From Ilumatobacteraceae bacterium (GTDB taxonomy: Bacteria > Actinomycetota > Acidimicrobiia > Acidimicrobiales > Ilumatobacteraceae): a stretch of DNA of 42,986 nt. Shown in pieces: positions 19,615 through 28,141 of the stretch. The DNA is taken from NCBI GenBank assembly GCA_017859395.1, contig JAFMNE010000017.1, positions 1 to 42,986 of the forward strand. The letters are read 5' to 3'. The notes under the pieces were generated by a model that had not been told where the DNA came from, did not search any database, and saw nothing but the letters and a program-made list of their open reading frames with translations. Made by a program: the position numbers and the translations under genes. The first letter of the stretch is position 1. Each line of letters starts with the position of its first letter.

Positions 19615-20790
19615 ATGTTGCGCCTTCTCACCGCCGGAGAATCACACGGGCAAGGTCTTGTCGTCGTGCTCGAGGGTCTGCCTGCGGGCCTTGAGATCAC
19701 GGCCGAGGAGATCCAAGCCGAAATGGGCCGGCGTCGCCTCGGCTATGGCCGTGGGCCACGACAGCGCTTCGAGGTCGATGAACTGACGCTGATCGGCGGT
19801 GTGCGCCATGGCCGCACCCTCGGGTCACCGCTGGCTATCGAGATTCAGAACACCGAGTGGTACCGGAGCGACAAGTGGCATGAGGAAATGTCCCCAGCGC
19901 CGGGCCAGACCGCAGTGCCGCTCACCCAGGTGCGCCCGGGTCATGCCGACCTTGCCGGTATGCAGAAGTACGGGTTCACCGATGCGCGCGATGTGCTGGA
20001 ACGGGCGTCCGCCCGTGAGACAGCTGCGCGTGTGGCAGCAGGTGCCGTTGCCAAGAAGCTGCTGAGTCACCTCGGTGTGGAGATCATCTCCCATGTCATC
20101 CAGATGGGGGCGGCACGGGTGGCTGACGGTGCAGCGCGGCCCACCCCAGCGGATCTTGACGCGGTGGATGAGTCACCGGTGCGCTGTTTCGACGCTGACG
20201 CGTCCGAGGCCATGGTGACCGAGATCAAAGCTGCGGCCAAAGACGGCGATTCGTTGGGCGGCGTCGTCGAGGTTCTGGCTTTCGGGGTGCCCATCGGGCT
20301 TGGCTCCCATGTGCATTGGGATCGCAAACTCGATGGTCTGTTGGCCCAAGCACTGATGTCGATCCAGGCGGTGAAGGGCGTGGAAATCGGCGATGGTTTC
20401 GAGGTGGCTGGCCGGCGCGGGTCGGTGGCCCATGACGCCATCCGGTTCGATGCAGCCGATGGCCGCTATCGCCGCTTGTCCGACCTGTCGGGTGGGCTCG
20501 AGGGTGGTATCACAACTGGCGAGTTGGTGGTGGCACGTGCCGCGATGAAGCCGTTGGCCACATTGAACGTGCCGACCCTTGAAACAGTCGATACCGCCAC
20601 CCGCGACAGTGCGGTGTCGTTCAAAGAACGCACCGATGTCACCGCGGTGCCGGCCATGGGCGTGGTCGCCGAGACCATGGTCGCCCTCGTTCTCGCCGAT
20701 GAGGCCCAGCGAAAATTTGGTGGCGATTCGGTGGAGGAGTTCGTGCGCAACGCGTCGGCGGCCGCCGCGGTGATCGCCGAACGGACCTGA
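19615..20790 (+). CDS. aroC: Chorismate synthase
   Basis: 391 residues, usual length. Makes chorismate from EPSP with reduced FMN. Seen: the LTAGESHGQGLVVVLEG opening, RRRLGYGRGPRQ-like basic FMN loop (MGRRRLGYGRG), HADLAGMQKYGFTDARDVLERASARETAARVAAGA (signature), and GGLEGGITTGELVV near the C-terminal third. In many actinobacteria aroK follows directly; here only 34 non-coding bases separate aroC from aroB. Confidence 0.97.
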   Translation: MLRLLTAGESHGQGLVVVLEGLPAGLEITAEEIQAEMGRRRLGYGRGPRQRFEVDELTLIGGVRHGRTLGSPLAIEIQNTEWYRSDKWHEEMSPAPGQTAVPLTQVRPGHADLAGMQKYGFTDARDVLERASARETAARVAAGAVAKKLLSHLGVEIISHVIQMGAARVADGAARPTPADLDAVDESPVRCFDADASEAMVTEIKAAAKDGDSLGGVVEVLAFGVPIGLGSHVHWDRKLDGLLAQALMSIQAVKGVEIGDGFEVAGRRGSVAHDAIRFDAADGRYRRLSDLSGGLEGGITTGELVVARAAMKPLATLNVPTLETVDTATRDSAVSFKERTDVTAVPAMGVVAETMVALVLADEAQRKFGGDSVEEFVRNASAAAAVIAERT

Positions 20791-20824
20791 GCGTGGTCGT
20801 GGTGCGTACTCGACGAGGTCGGCG

Positions 20825-21871
20825 ATGACGCGGCGCGTCACGGTTGCCCTGGCCACCGGTGGCGTTGACCGTTCCTACGATGTCGTTGTCGGCCATGGTG
20901 TGCGATCGTCGGTGGGCGACAGCGTTGCGGGGATCGGCGCGGTGCGTCGGGTGGCGCTCGTCACCCAAGACGGCATCCCGTTCTCGTCGGCCGGCGATCT
21001 TGGCCTCGATGCGGTGCAGGTATCACGTCATGTGATCGGCGACGGTGAGGACCATAAGACGTTCGACACTGTGGCGCGGTTGTGCCGCGAGTTTGTGGCT
21101 GCGGGGCTGACCCGTGGCGATGCGGTGGTGGCGGTTGGTGGCGGAATGGTCACCGATGTCGCTGGGTTCGCCGCTGCGTCGTACCACCGTGGCATTGCGG
21201 TGGTGCATGTGCCCACAACCCTGCTCGGCATGGTGGATGCAGCAATCGGCGGCAAGACCGGAGTGAACCTGCCCGAGGGCAAGAATCTCGTCGGCGCGTT
21301 CTGGCAGCCCGCTGGCGTGGTCTGTGATCTCGATGCGCTCGCCACATTGTCCGAGCGTGAATTGCGCTGTGGTCGAGGCGAGATGGCGAAGTATCACTTC
21401 TTGACTGGTGATGATCTGCAGGTGATGGATCTCGCCGATCGGGTGGCGCGCTGTGTGGAGATCAAAGCCGAGGTTGTGGCCTCTGATGAGCGCGAATCGG
21501 GCCGCCGGGCACTGTTGAACTATGGCCACACGTTGGCCCACGCCCTTGAGATCGCTTCGGATCACTCGATCGCTCATGGTGAGGCCGTGGCGATTGGGCT
21601 GGTCTTTGCGGCCCGTCTCGCCGAACGACTCGGCCGTATTGATACCGAGCGGGTGCAGGCACATGTGCAGGTCGTCGATGGCGAATATGCCCTGTCGTCA
21701 GCCATTCCTCGCGTCGCTGATGCCGACGCGCTGGTGGCGTTGATGGCGCGTGACAAAAAAGCCGTCGATGGGCTGACCTTCGTGCTCGATGGTCCACAGG
21801 GCGTCGAAGTGGTGGTGGGGGTCGACGGCACGGTGGTGCGCGACCTTCTCGCCGAACTATTGCCGGCATGA
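20825..21871 (+). CDS. aroB: 3-dehydroquinate synthase
   Basis: 348 residues. Converts DAHP to dehydroquinate with NAD and a divalent metal. Seen: the dinucleotide loop GGGMVTDVAGFAAASYHRG, VPTTLLGMVDAAIGGKTGVN, the metal ligands in the NYGHTLAHALE and HGEAVAIG segments, and RDKKAVDG near the end. A GAGG six bases before the ATG is a plausible ribosome site. The stop overlaps the following GNAT gene by four bases. Confidence 0.96.
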   Translation: MTRRVTVALATGGVDRSYDVVVGHGVRSSVGDSVAGIGAVRRVALVTQDGIPFSSAGDLGLDAVQVSRHVIGDGEDHKTFDTVARLCREFVAAGLTRGDAVVAVGGGMVTDVAGFAAASYHRGIAVVHVPTTLLGMVDAAIGGKTGVNLPEGKNLVGAFWQPAGVVCDLDALATLSERELRCGRGEMAKYHFLTGDDLQVMDLADRVARCVEIKAEVVASDERESGRRALLNYGHTLAHALEIASDHSIAHGEAVAIGLVFAARLAERLGRIDTERVQAHVQVVDGEYALSSAIPRVADADALVALMARDKKAVDGLTFVLDGPQGVEVVVGVDGTVVRDLLAELLPA

Positions 21872-22431
21872 CCCGCGCCGACCCTGCGGCCGCGACCGGG
21901 AACGTTGACGGGGTGACGTTGCGTCGTTGGACGTCCGATGATCGCTGGGCCATGCGCGAGATGAATGCCGACCCTCAGGTGATGACCACGATCGGGCCGG
22001 TGATGGATGACGCAGCGAGCGACGCCTTCATCGACCGGATCGACCGCTCGTTTGTTGACCATGGATTCGGATTGTGGTGCGTCGACGTGAACGGCGAGCC
22101 GGCTGGTTTTTGTGGGTTGATGTTGCCGTGGTTTCGCGACGGTGTTGAGATCGGGTGGCGTTTGCGGTCGTCGATGTGGGGTCGGGGAATCGCCACGACA
22201 GCAGCCCGACTGGCTGCCGATCAGGCCTTTTCCGTATCGGGGCTGGGCCTGACAGAGTTGATTTCGTTCACTGCGGCGATCAATTCACGGTCGATTGCGG
22301 TGATGGAGCGACTGGGGATGGAACGTGATCTCGGTGGTGATTTCTTGCACCCTGGGGTGCCACCCGAATCGCCGTTGGCTCCTCATGTGCTGTATCGACT
22401 GTCGGCGGCGCGGTACCGTGATGGGCTGTGA
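21868..22431 (+). CDS. GNAT family N-acetyltransferase (RimJ/RimL-like)
   Basis: 187 residues. Opens with VTLRRWTSDDRWAMREMNADPQVM, the usual RimJ/RimL-type start, and has a central GFGLWCVDVNGEPAGFCGL strand pair, a WRLRSSMWGRGIATTAARL helix in the place of the acetyl-CoA pyrophosphate loop (R-x-x-G-x-G/A), and SRSIAVMERLGM. Acetyl-CoA-dependent; substrate unknown (protein N-terminus or small amine). It is coupled to aroB and aroQ by four-base overlaps on both sides, but nothing links it to aromatic synthesis except position. Confidence 0.88.
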   Translation: MTRADPAAATGNVDGVTLRRWTSDDRWAMREMNADPQVMTTIGPVMDDAASDAFIDRIDRSFVDHGFGLWCVDVNGEPAGFCGLMLPWFRDGVEIGWRLRSSMWGRGIATTAARLAADQAFSVSGLGLTELISFTAAINSRSIAVMERLGMERDLGGDFLHPGVPPESPLAPHVLYRLSAARYRDGL

Positions 22432-22874
22432 CCACAGTCCTGCTCCTTCATGGGCCGAACCTCAATCTGCTCGGTGAGCGTGAACCCGAGGTGTACGGCA
22501 CGGCGACCCTCAACGATCACGTGGCGCGGGCACGGGCGACGGCCACCCCATTCGGCATTGAGGTGGAGCATCTGCAGTCGAATCACGAAGGTGACTTGGT
22601 CGAGGCGGTGCATGGTGCACGCAATCGATGCGCCGCAATCATTGTGAACCCGGGAGCGTTCACCCATTCGTCGTGGGCGCTGCATGATGCTCTGGCCTCC
22701 TTCGACGGACCGGTGGTGGAATTGCACCTGTCGAACCCGGACGCCCGTGAACCGTGGCGACGCACCAGTGTCGTGGCACCGGTAGCAACCGGGACGATCA
22801 GCGGGTTCGGCGGTCACGGCTATGAGTTGGCGGTGCGTGCCGTGGCCGCGCGGCTCGAGTTGTCCTCGTCATGA
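22428..22874 (+). CDS. aroQ: 3-dehydroquinate dehydratase, type II
   Basis: 148 residues, GTG start overlapping the GNAT stop. Seen: LLLHGPNLNLLGEREPEVYG with the catalytic Arg and Tyr, LQSNHEGDLV, NPGAFTHSSWAL, the HLSNP motif with the catalytic-site His, and REPWRRTS. This is the dodecameric, trans-eliminating type usual in actinobacteria. The stop overlaps the M24 peptidase start by four bases. Confidence 0.96.
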   Translation: MTTVLLLHGPNLNLLGEREPEVYGTATLNDHVARARATATPFGIEVEHLQSNHEGDLVEAVHGARNRCAAIIVNPGAFTHSSWALHDALASFDGPVVELHLSNPDAREPWRRTSVVAPVATGTISGFGGHGYELAVRAVAARLELSSS

Positions 22875-23968
22875 CGTCAGGCCGTGTCGAGGCGCTGCGC
22901 TCGGCATTGGCCGTCGATGGTCGTGCCGCGTCGATGTTGGTGTCGGATCCCTCCAATATTCGTTGGTTGACGGGCTTCACCGGGTCGTCGGGTGCGGTGG
23001 TTGTCACCGCCGGGCGGGTCGCATTGGTGACCGATGGGCGTTACACCGATCAGGCGCGCCGACAACTCGACGATGTTGGCCTCGGCGACGCCGAGGTGGT
23101 CACGGCCATGTCGGCTGCGGCGATGGACGCTGAGGTAGCCCGACTTGCTGGTGACGAGGCATTGGGGGCCGAGGCCACGCGGTTGAGTCATGCACGGTGG
23201 TCGGCATTGGCCGAGCACGCGTCGCCGGTGGCAGCCGATGGGCTGCTGGAGGGTTTGCGTCGTCACAAGACCGCTGATGAGGTGGCGATGATGGAGCGAG
23301 CAGCCTCCATTGCATCGGCTGCGTTAGCCGAGGTGGCACCGATGTTGGTGGCCGGGGTGCGTGAACGCGACATTCGCGATGAACTGGAGTACCGCATGCG
23401 ATGCCACGGGGCCGATGGCCCGAGCTACGAGACGATCGTGGCGAGCGGGCCTGACCATGCCGCGCGACCGCATCAGCGCCCCACCGATCGAGAACTGTGC
23501 AAGGGCGACTGGGTGATCATCGATGTCGGGGCGTTGCTGCAGGGGTATCACAGCGACATGACCCGCACGTTCTGTGTGGGTGAGCCCTCAGCGGAGCAAC
23601 TCCGTTGGTACACCGCCGTTACCGAGTCGCAAGCAGCCGGTCTCGCCGCCGTGGGTGATGGTGTGCTCGCGCGTGAGGTCGATGCGGCCTGTCGCGAGGT
23701 TCTCGAGGCCTATGGCCTTGGTGAGTTCTTCATTCACGGCACTGGTCACGGGGTGGGGCTCGACATTCACGAGGACCCGTTCGTGGCGCGGACCTCGGCG
23801 GCAATTCTGCGCACTGGTGACGTCGTCACCGTGGAGCCCGGGGCGTATCGTGTGGGCACCGGAGGCGTCCGCATCGAGGATCTTGTACTGGTCACCGATG
23901 ACGGCCACCGGCCGCTGACCTCATTCCCAAAGGACGACCCATGCCCGCCATCACTACCAACGATCTGA
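22871..23968 (+). CDS. pepP: Xaa-Pro aminopeptidase family (M24B) peptidase
   Basis: 365 residues. The N-terminal creatinase-like domain (about 1-125, [19 protein letters not shown]) precedes the pita-bread catalytic domain. All five metal ligands appear: Asp in [13 protein letters not shown] and the Asp of HSDMTRTF, His in [12 protein letters not shown], Glu in TVEPGAY and Glu in [10 protein letters not shown]. It releases N-terminal residues before proline. The position before efp is conserved in many bacteria. The last 28 bases overlap efp. Confidence 0.92.
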   Translation: MTSGRVEALRSALAVDGRAASMLVSDPSNIRWLTGFTGSSGAVVVTAGRVALVTDGRYTDQARRQLDDVGLGDAEVVTAMSAAAMDAEVARLAGDEALGAEATRLSHARWSALAEHASPVAADGLLEGLRRHKTADEVAMMERAASIASAALAEVAPMLVAGVRERDIRDELEYRMRCHGADGPSYETIVASGPDHAARPHQRPTDRELCKGDWVIIDVGALLQGYHSDMTRTFCVGEPSAEQLRWYTAVTESQAAGLAAVGDGVLAREVDAACREVLEAYGLGEFFIHGTGHGVGLDIHEDPFVARTSAAILRTGDVVTVEPGAYRVGTGGVRIEDLVLVTDDGHRPLTSFPKDDPCPPSLPTI

Positions 23969-24504
23969 AGACCGGAATCACCCTCGAACTCGACAATGGC
24001 CTGTTTCAGGTGATCGAGTTCCAGCATGTGAAGCCCGGCAAGGGTGGCGCGTTCGTACGGACCAAGCTTCGCAATGTGCGCACCGGCAATGTGTTCGACC
24101 GTACCTTCAATGCGGGGGTTCGGGTCGAGCAGGCCATCATCAACCGTGAGGAGATGCAGTTCTTGTATCGCGACGGTGCCGACTTCGTGTTCATGAACAA
24201 CGAGTCGTATGAGCAGATGAACGTGCCACCGGCTGCGCTCGGCGAGGTGGCCGATTTCATGATCGAGGGCATGGTCGCCCAGGTCGCTTTCTACGGCGAC
24301 GACATCATCGGCGTGGAAATTCCGGCGTCGGTCGAGTTGACCATTGCCGAAACCGAGCCCGGTGTGCAGGGCGACCGGGTATCGGGGGCACGCAAGCCGG
24401 CCACGCTGGAAACCGGACGTGTTGTGCAGGTGCCGTTGTTCGTCGAGACCGGCGACCGCATCAAAGTCGACACCCGTACCGGCGAGTACATGACCCGTGT
24501 CTGA
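23941..24504 (+). CDS. efp: Elongation factor P
   Basis: 187 residues, three beta-barrel domains. Relieves ribosome stalling at polyproline. The tip loop KPGKGGAF places a lysine at residue 34, the position modified in other bacteria. No epmA/epmB/earP-like modification gene is in the window, which fits other Gram-positives. The C-terminal signature [11 protein letters not shown] is intact. The ATG lies 28 bases inside pepP in another frame, an unusually long overlap, so its ribosome site is inside the pepP coding sequence (AAGGACG just upstream). Confidence 0.96.
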   Translation: MPAITTNDLKTGITLELDNGLFQVIEFQHVKPGKGGAFVRTKLRNVRTGNVFDRTFNAGVRVEQAIINREEMQFLYRDGADFVFMNNESYEQMNVPPAALGEVADFMIEGMVAQVAFYGDDIIGVEIPASVELTIAETEPGVQGDRVSGARKPATLETGRVVQVPLFVETGDRIKVDTRTGEYMTRV

Positions 24505-24907
24505 TCCCGATCGTTTCGACGAGCGCACGGCCGCGCGAGAACGTGCACTCGACTTGTTGTACGAAGCACATTCGAAGCAACTGCCGGTGGCCGATGTGCT
24601 CTCCGCTCAGGCGCTCGACGTCTCCGACGAGGTCCGGCTGCTGGTGGAGGGCACCGAAGCCACCTGTGAGCGTGCCGATGAGTTGATCGCGGCCCGGTCG
24701 CGTGGATGGACGCTGGAGCGCATGCCGGTCATCGATCGCACCGTGATGCGAATGGCCACGTTCGAGTTGTTGTCGCGACTCGATGTGCCACGCGCAGTGG
24801 TGCTCGACGAGGCCGTGTCGATGGCCAAGCGGTACTCCACCGATGACAGTGGGCGATTCGTGAACGGAGTGCTGGCAGCCATCGCCGACGAGGTCCGACC
24901 CGGATGA
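24497..24907 (+). CDS. nusB: Transcription antitermination factor NusB
   Basis: 136 residues, all-helical. Opens [16 protein letters not shown], the RNA-binding Arg-rich start, and has [15 protein letters not shown] and a [26 protein letters not shown] signature. NusB binds boxA RNA with S10 for rRNA antitermination. The GTG start overlaps efp by eight bases. The stop overlaps the DUF2079 gene by four. Confidence 0.95.
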   Translation: MSDPDRFDERTAARERALDLLYEAHSKQLPVADVLSAQALDVSDEVRLLVEGTEATCERADELIAARSRGWTLERMPVIDRTVMRMATFELLSRLDVPRAVVLDEAVSMAKRYSTDDSGRFVNGVLAAIADEVRPG

Positions 24908-26373
24908 TCGCACGGCTCCGGAGCGTTGATCCGGGGTTGTACGCACTCAGTGCGTTCATTGCGGCGTACGTCATCTGGTTCGGGTCGGCGACGCTCAATA
25001 TCCATCACGGCCTTGGTACGGCCAGTTATGACTCGGCCCTGTACGACCAGGGTGTGTGGCTGCTGTCGCGTTTCGACGCGCCGTTCGTCACGTTGATGGG
25101 GCGCAATCTGTTCGGCGATCACTCGTCGTTCATCTTGTTGACCCTGGTGCCGTTGTATTGGTTGGCCCCGGGCGCATGGATTCTGTTCTGGTCGCAGGCT
25201 GCGGTCATTGCGGCCGGCGCGGTGCCGGTGTATCTGTTCGCCCGGTCACGGCTGCGCTCAACCACGGTGGCGTTGGGCTTTGCCGGTGCGTTCATGGTGC
25301 ATCCAGCAGTGCTCGGTGCGCTCTATGAGAACTATCACCCCGATTCGTATCTTGGGTTGTTCATCCCGTTGGCGTTGTGGGCAGCGTTGGAGCGACGGTG
25401 GGGCTGGTATGCGGTCGCGGTCGTGGCGGCGCTCAGCGTGAAAGAGGATGTGTCGTTGGTGCTGGTGCCGATCGGCATTTGGGTGATGCTGAATCGTCGG
25501 GTGCGTATCGGTGTGGCCACGGTGCTGGGATCGGTTGCGTTCATGGTGGTAGCCATGTTCGTGGTGATGCGGTCACTCATCGGTGTGCCCACCCGGAACA
25601 CGTGGCGGATCCCTTTTGGGGGGCCGAGCGGGTTCATCTCGACAGCGCTACGCGACCCGACCCAGGTGATTGATCATCTGCGTTCTGATGGTCGCCTCTG
25701 GTACCTGTGGCAGATGGCATCGCCGATGGGGCTGGTGTTCCTACGACGGCCGGCGTTGGCGGCGGTGAGCGCACTGGTGTTGTTCACCAACATCGTCAGC
25801 ACCTACTGGTACCAGTACCACGTGCAGTACCACTACAGCTTGGTGGCGGTGCCGGGGTTGGTGTTCGGCACGATCTGGGCGATCAGCACGTTCGCTCCGC
25901 GCGGGCTGGGTGGCCGGCGCATGGCCCTTGCGGTGGTGTTCGTGTCGAGTGCGGTGACGGCATGGCTGTGGTCGCCGTTGCCGGGAGCGCGGTCGGAGCC
26001 GGCGTATTGGCCTGCGAATCACCCGGTGGCGGTCGCGGCGCGTGACGCCATTGCGCAGGTGCCCGATGACTCGTCGGTGGCTGCTCATTATCGCATCACC
26101 CCCCATCTGGCATACCGCACCGAGATCTACCAGTTCCCGACGCCGTTCCGGGTGGTGCTCTATGGCACCGACATCGCCGATGAAGGGTCGCGGTTGGCTG
26201 CCCGCGCCGACGGTGTGGAGTATCTGGTGTTGCAATCCACGATGGACGAGCAAGCGGCGATCGATTTCGCGTCGATCGCGCCGGCGTTCGTTGAGGACTA
26301 TGCCAACGCGTACTGGACGGTGTGGCGCCGGGACCCGTCGGTGGCGCTACCACCGCCGGTGTCATCTCCGTAG
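24904..26373 (+). CDS. DUF2079 family membrane protein
   Basis: 489 residues. About eight to ten hydrophobic segments, starting at residues 11-31, with a conserved first external loop (YDSALYDQGVWLLS, then NLFGDHSSF) containing the acidic residues typical of DUF2079, a GT-C-like polytopic family. Members are thought to be envelope glycosyltransferase-like, but no reaction is established. The C-terminal 120 residues form a soluble domain (SSVAAHYRITPHLAYR ... DIADEGSRL). It is coupled to nusB by ATGA, where pyr or car genes are more usual. One base separates its stop from the convergent amidohydrolase. Confidence 0.87.
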   Translation: MIARLRSVDPGLYALSAFIAAYVIWFGSATLNIHHGLGTASYDSALYDQGVWLLSRFDAPFVTLMGRNLFGDHSSFILLTLVPLYWLAPGAWILFWSQAAVIAAGAVPVYLFARSRLRSTTVALGFAGAFMVHPAVLGALYENYHPDSYLGLFIPLALWAALERRWGWYAVAVVAALSVKEDVSLVLVPIGIWVMLNRRVRIGVATVLGSVAFMVVAMFVVMRSLIGVPTRNTWRIPFGGPSGFISTALRDPTQVIDHLRSDGRLWYLWQMASPMGLVFLRRPALAAVSALVLFTNIVSTYWYQYHVQYHYSLVAVPGLVFGTIWAISTFAPRGLGGRRMALAVVFVSSAVTAWLWSPLPGARSEPAYWPANHPVAVAARDAIAQVPDDSSVAAHYRITPHLAYRTEIYQFPTPFRVVLYGTDIADEGSRLAARADGVEYLVLQSTMDEQAAIDFASIAPAFVEDYANAYWTVWRRDPSVALPPPVSSP

Positions 26374-26374
26374 G

Positions 26375-28075
26375 TCAGCGTGGCCCGCGTACCAATCGGC
26401 CGGGGAGGTCTCCGGTGAATGTGTCGTTGACCACTGTTGGCGTTCCAGCGACCAGGGTGTGCAGATATCCCCGCCCTGGTTGCACCAGCCGTGGTGCGCC
26501 GCCGGGGAGGTCGTGGGCCATCTCGGCAGGAGCAAATCCGAGCCGGTCATAGTCGATCACGTTGATATCAGCGCGTTGGCCTGGCCGCAGTGAACCACGA
26601 TCGCTGAGCCCGTACAGGTCGGCGGTCTGTCGTGTTTGGCGGTGCACCACATATTCGAGGTCGAGGCGTGGGCCTCGGGTGCGGTCACGTGTCCAGTGGG
26701 TCAGCATGAATGTCGGCATTCCGCCGTCGCAGATCACCCGGCAGTGCGCGCCGGCATCGGCGAGGCCCATTCGGGTACCGGGATGCTGCTGCGCCGTGTG
26801 GATGAACGACAGATCACCGGCCGCGTAGGAAAAGAACGGTGAGTAACAGAATCCGTTGCCGTTCTCGCTGAGGAGATGGTCGATCACAATGTCGAGTGGG
26901 TGGCATCCCTCTCGTTCAGCGCGAGCGGCAACCGAGTCATCGGGGTGCGGTTCGTAATCGATATCGGCACGGTCAACGGTCCATGTTTTGGGCATGGCGG
27001 CGATCACGGCACGTTCGAAGAACCCTCCGTCGTTCGGAACCTCGGCGGTGAAACGGCGACGGCGTTCAGGGTCGCGCAGGGCAGCCACCTGTTCGCGATG
27101 TGGCAGATCGGCGATCTCTGCCCATGCGGGATGGAACATCAACGGGTGGTAGCTGCCTTCGAGGCACATCAGCAGGCCAACGGCGCGTCCACCGATTTGA
27201 GCAACGATCGGAATCTGATCAGCGGCAGCTTCGTCGAGCAGGTGAAGAACCTGGCGCCAGACATCGACGTGTTGGTCGGGTTGGTTCAAATTGACGCTGA
27301 CGGTGCGCCCGGTGGTGGCTGCGAGTTCACGCATCCACCGCCATTCGGTTGTGGGCACATCCACATGGTGAGGAGCGAACTGAAACACGCCGTGCGGCAT
27401 CGCAGTTGCAATGCCGAAGAGTTCATCGTCACCCGCGGTGGTGCCCGGCACCAGTTCACCTGAACGGGAGCGATGCAGCGGCGTGCGCGACGTCGTGAAC
27501 CCCAGTGCGCCGGCATGCAGCCCGGCGGCCACGAGGCGTGCCATCTCGGCGATATCGCTCGGGGTGGCGTCGGCGTTGGCGGCACCCCGGTCTCCCATCA
27601 CGTACCCGCGCACAGCCCCGTGGGGCACTTGAGTGCCGATGTCGAGCACATAGTGACGGCGCTCGAGGGCATCGAGGTACTCCTCGAAACTTTCCCATTC
27701 CCAGTGGATGCCGTCGGTCAGTGCCGCGCCGGGGATGTCTTCCACACCTTCCATCAGTTCGATGAGCCACTCGTGCCGGTCGGGTGCAGCGGGGGCGAAA
27801 CCCACCCCGCAGTTCCCCATGACGGCGGTGGTCACCCCGTGCCATGACGATGGTGTGAGGTACGGGTCCCACGTGGCTTGGGCGTCGTAGTGGGTGTGCA
27901 CGTCCACGAAACCGGGGGTGACGAGTGCACCGTCGGCGTCGATGTTCTGGTGTGCGGAGCCGATGTCATTGCCGACCGCTGTGATGATGCCATCGTCGAT
28001 TGCGATGTCGGCGGTGCGTGCCGGGCTGAGATCGCCATCGACCACCTGTCCGCCGCGAATCACGAGGTCATGCAT
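26375..28075 (-). CDS. N-acyl-D-amino-acid deacylase-like amidohydrolase
   Basis: 566 residues. Amidohydrolase superfamily, D-aminoacylase branch: the beta-sandwich opening [11 protein letters not shown], the metal motif [29 protein letters not shown] with the zinc Cys of D-aminoacylases, and [16 protein letters not shown] carrying the late Asp/His. The C-terminal [15 protein letters not shown] stretch returns to the sandwich. The family hydrolyses N-acyl-D-amino acids or cyclic amides; in actinobacterial catabolic clusters many such proteins act on unknown amides or lactones, so the substrate is open. The ATG is six bases after a TACGGT box. Confidence 0.88.
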   Translation of the reverse strand: MHDLVIRGGQVVDGDLSPARTADIAIDDGIITAVGNDIGSAHQNIDADGALVTPGFVDVHTHYDAQATWDPYLTPSSWHGVTTAVMGNCGVGFAPAAPDRHEWLIELMEGVEDIPGAALTDGIHWEWESFEEYLDALERRHYVLDIGTQVPHGAVRGYVMGDRGAANADATPSDIAEMARLVAAGLHAGALGFTTSRTPLHRSRSGELVPGTTAGDDELFGIATAMPHGVFQFAPHHVDVPTTEWRWMRELAATTGRTVSVNLNQPDQHVDVWRQVLHLLDEAAADQIPIVAQIGGRAVGLLMCLEGSYHPLMFHPAWAEIADLPHREQVAALRDPERRRRFTAEVPNDGGFFERAVIAAMPKTWTVDRADIDYEPHPDDSVAARAEREGCHPLDIVIDHLLSENGNGFCYSPFFSYAAGDLSFIHTAQQHPGTRMGLADAGAHCRVICDGGMPTFMLTHWTRDRTRGPRLDLEYVVHRQTRQTADLYGLSDRGSLRPGQRADINVIDYDRLGFAPAEMAHDLPGGAPRLVQPGRGYLHTLVAGTPTVVNDTFTGDLPGRLVRGPR

Positions 28076-28081
28076 GTCGTC

Positions 28082-28087
28082 ACCGTA
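28082..28087 (-). promoter_or_regulatory. -10 box TACGGT of the amidohydrolase
   Basis: Minus-strand TACGGT ends six bases before the ATG at 28075 (leaderless). The tandem repeat at 28088-28141 begins immediately upstream, where a -35 or an operator would sit. Confidence 0.45.
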
Positions 28088-28141
28088 GTCAGTGTGATGA
28101 TGCCCGTCAGTGTGAGGATGCCCGTCGGTGTGGGCGTGTCA
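28088..28141. repeat. Three tandem 18-base units
   Basis: Units start at 28088, 28106 and 28124. The first two differ at one base (GTCAGTGTGATGATGCCC type); the third is more degenerate. They fill nearly all of the intergenic space between the acyl-CoA synthetase stop and the amidohydrolase -10 box. Confidence 0.6.

Noticed and set aside
28088-28141. CRISPR-like array
   Set aside because: The 18-base units are directly adjacent with no spacers and no cas genes are present.
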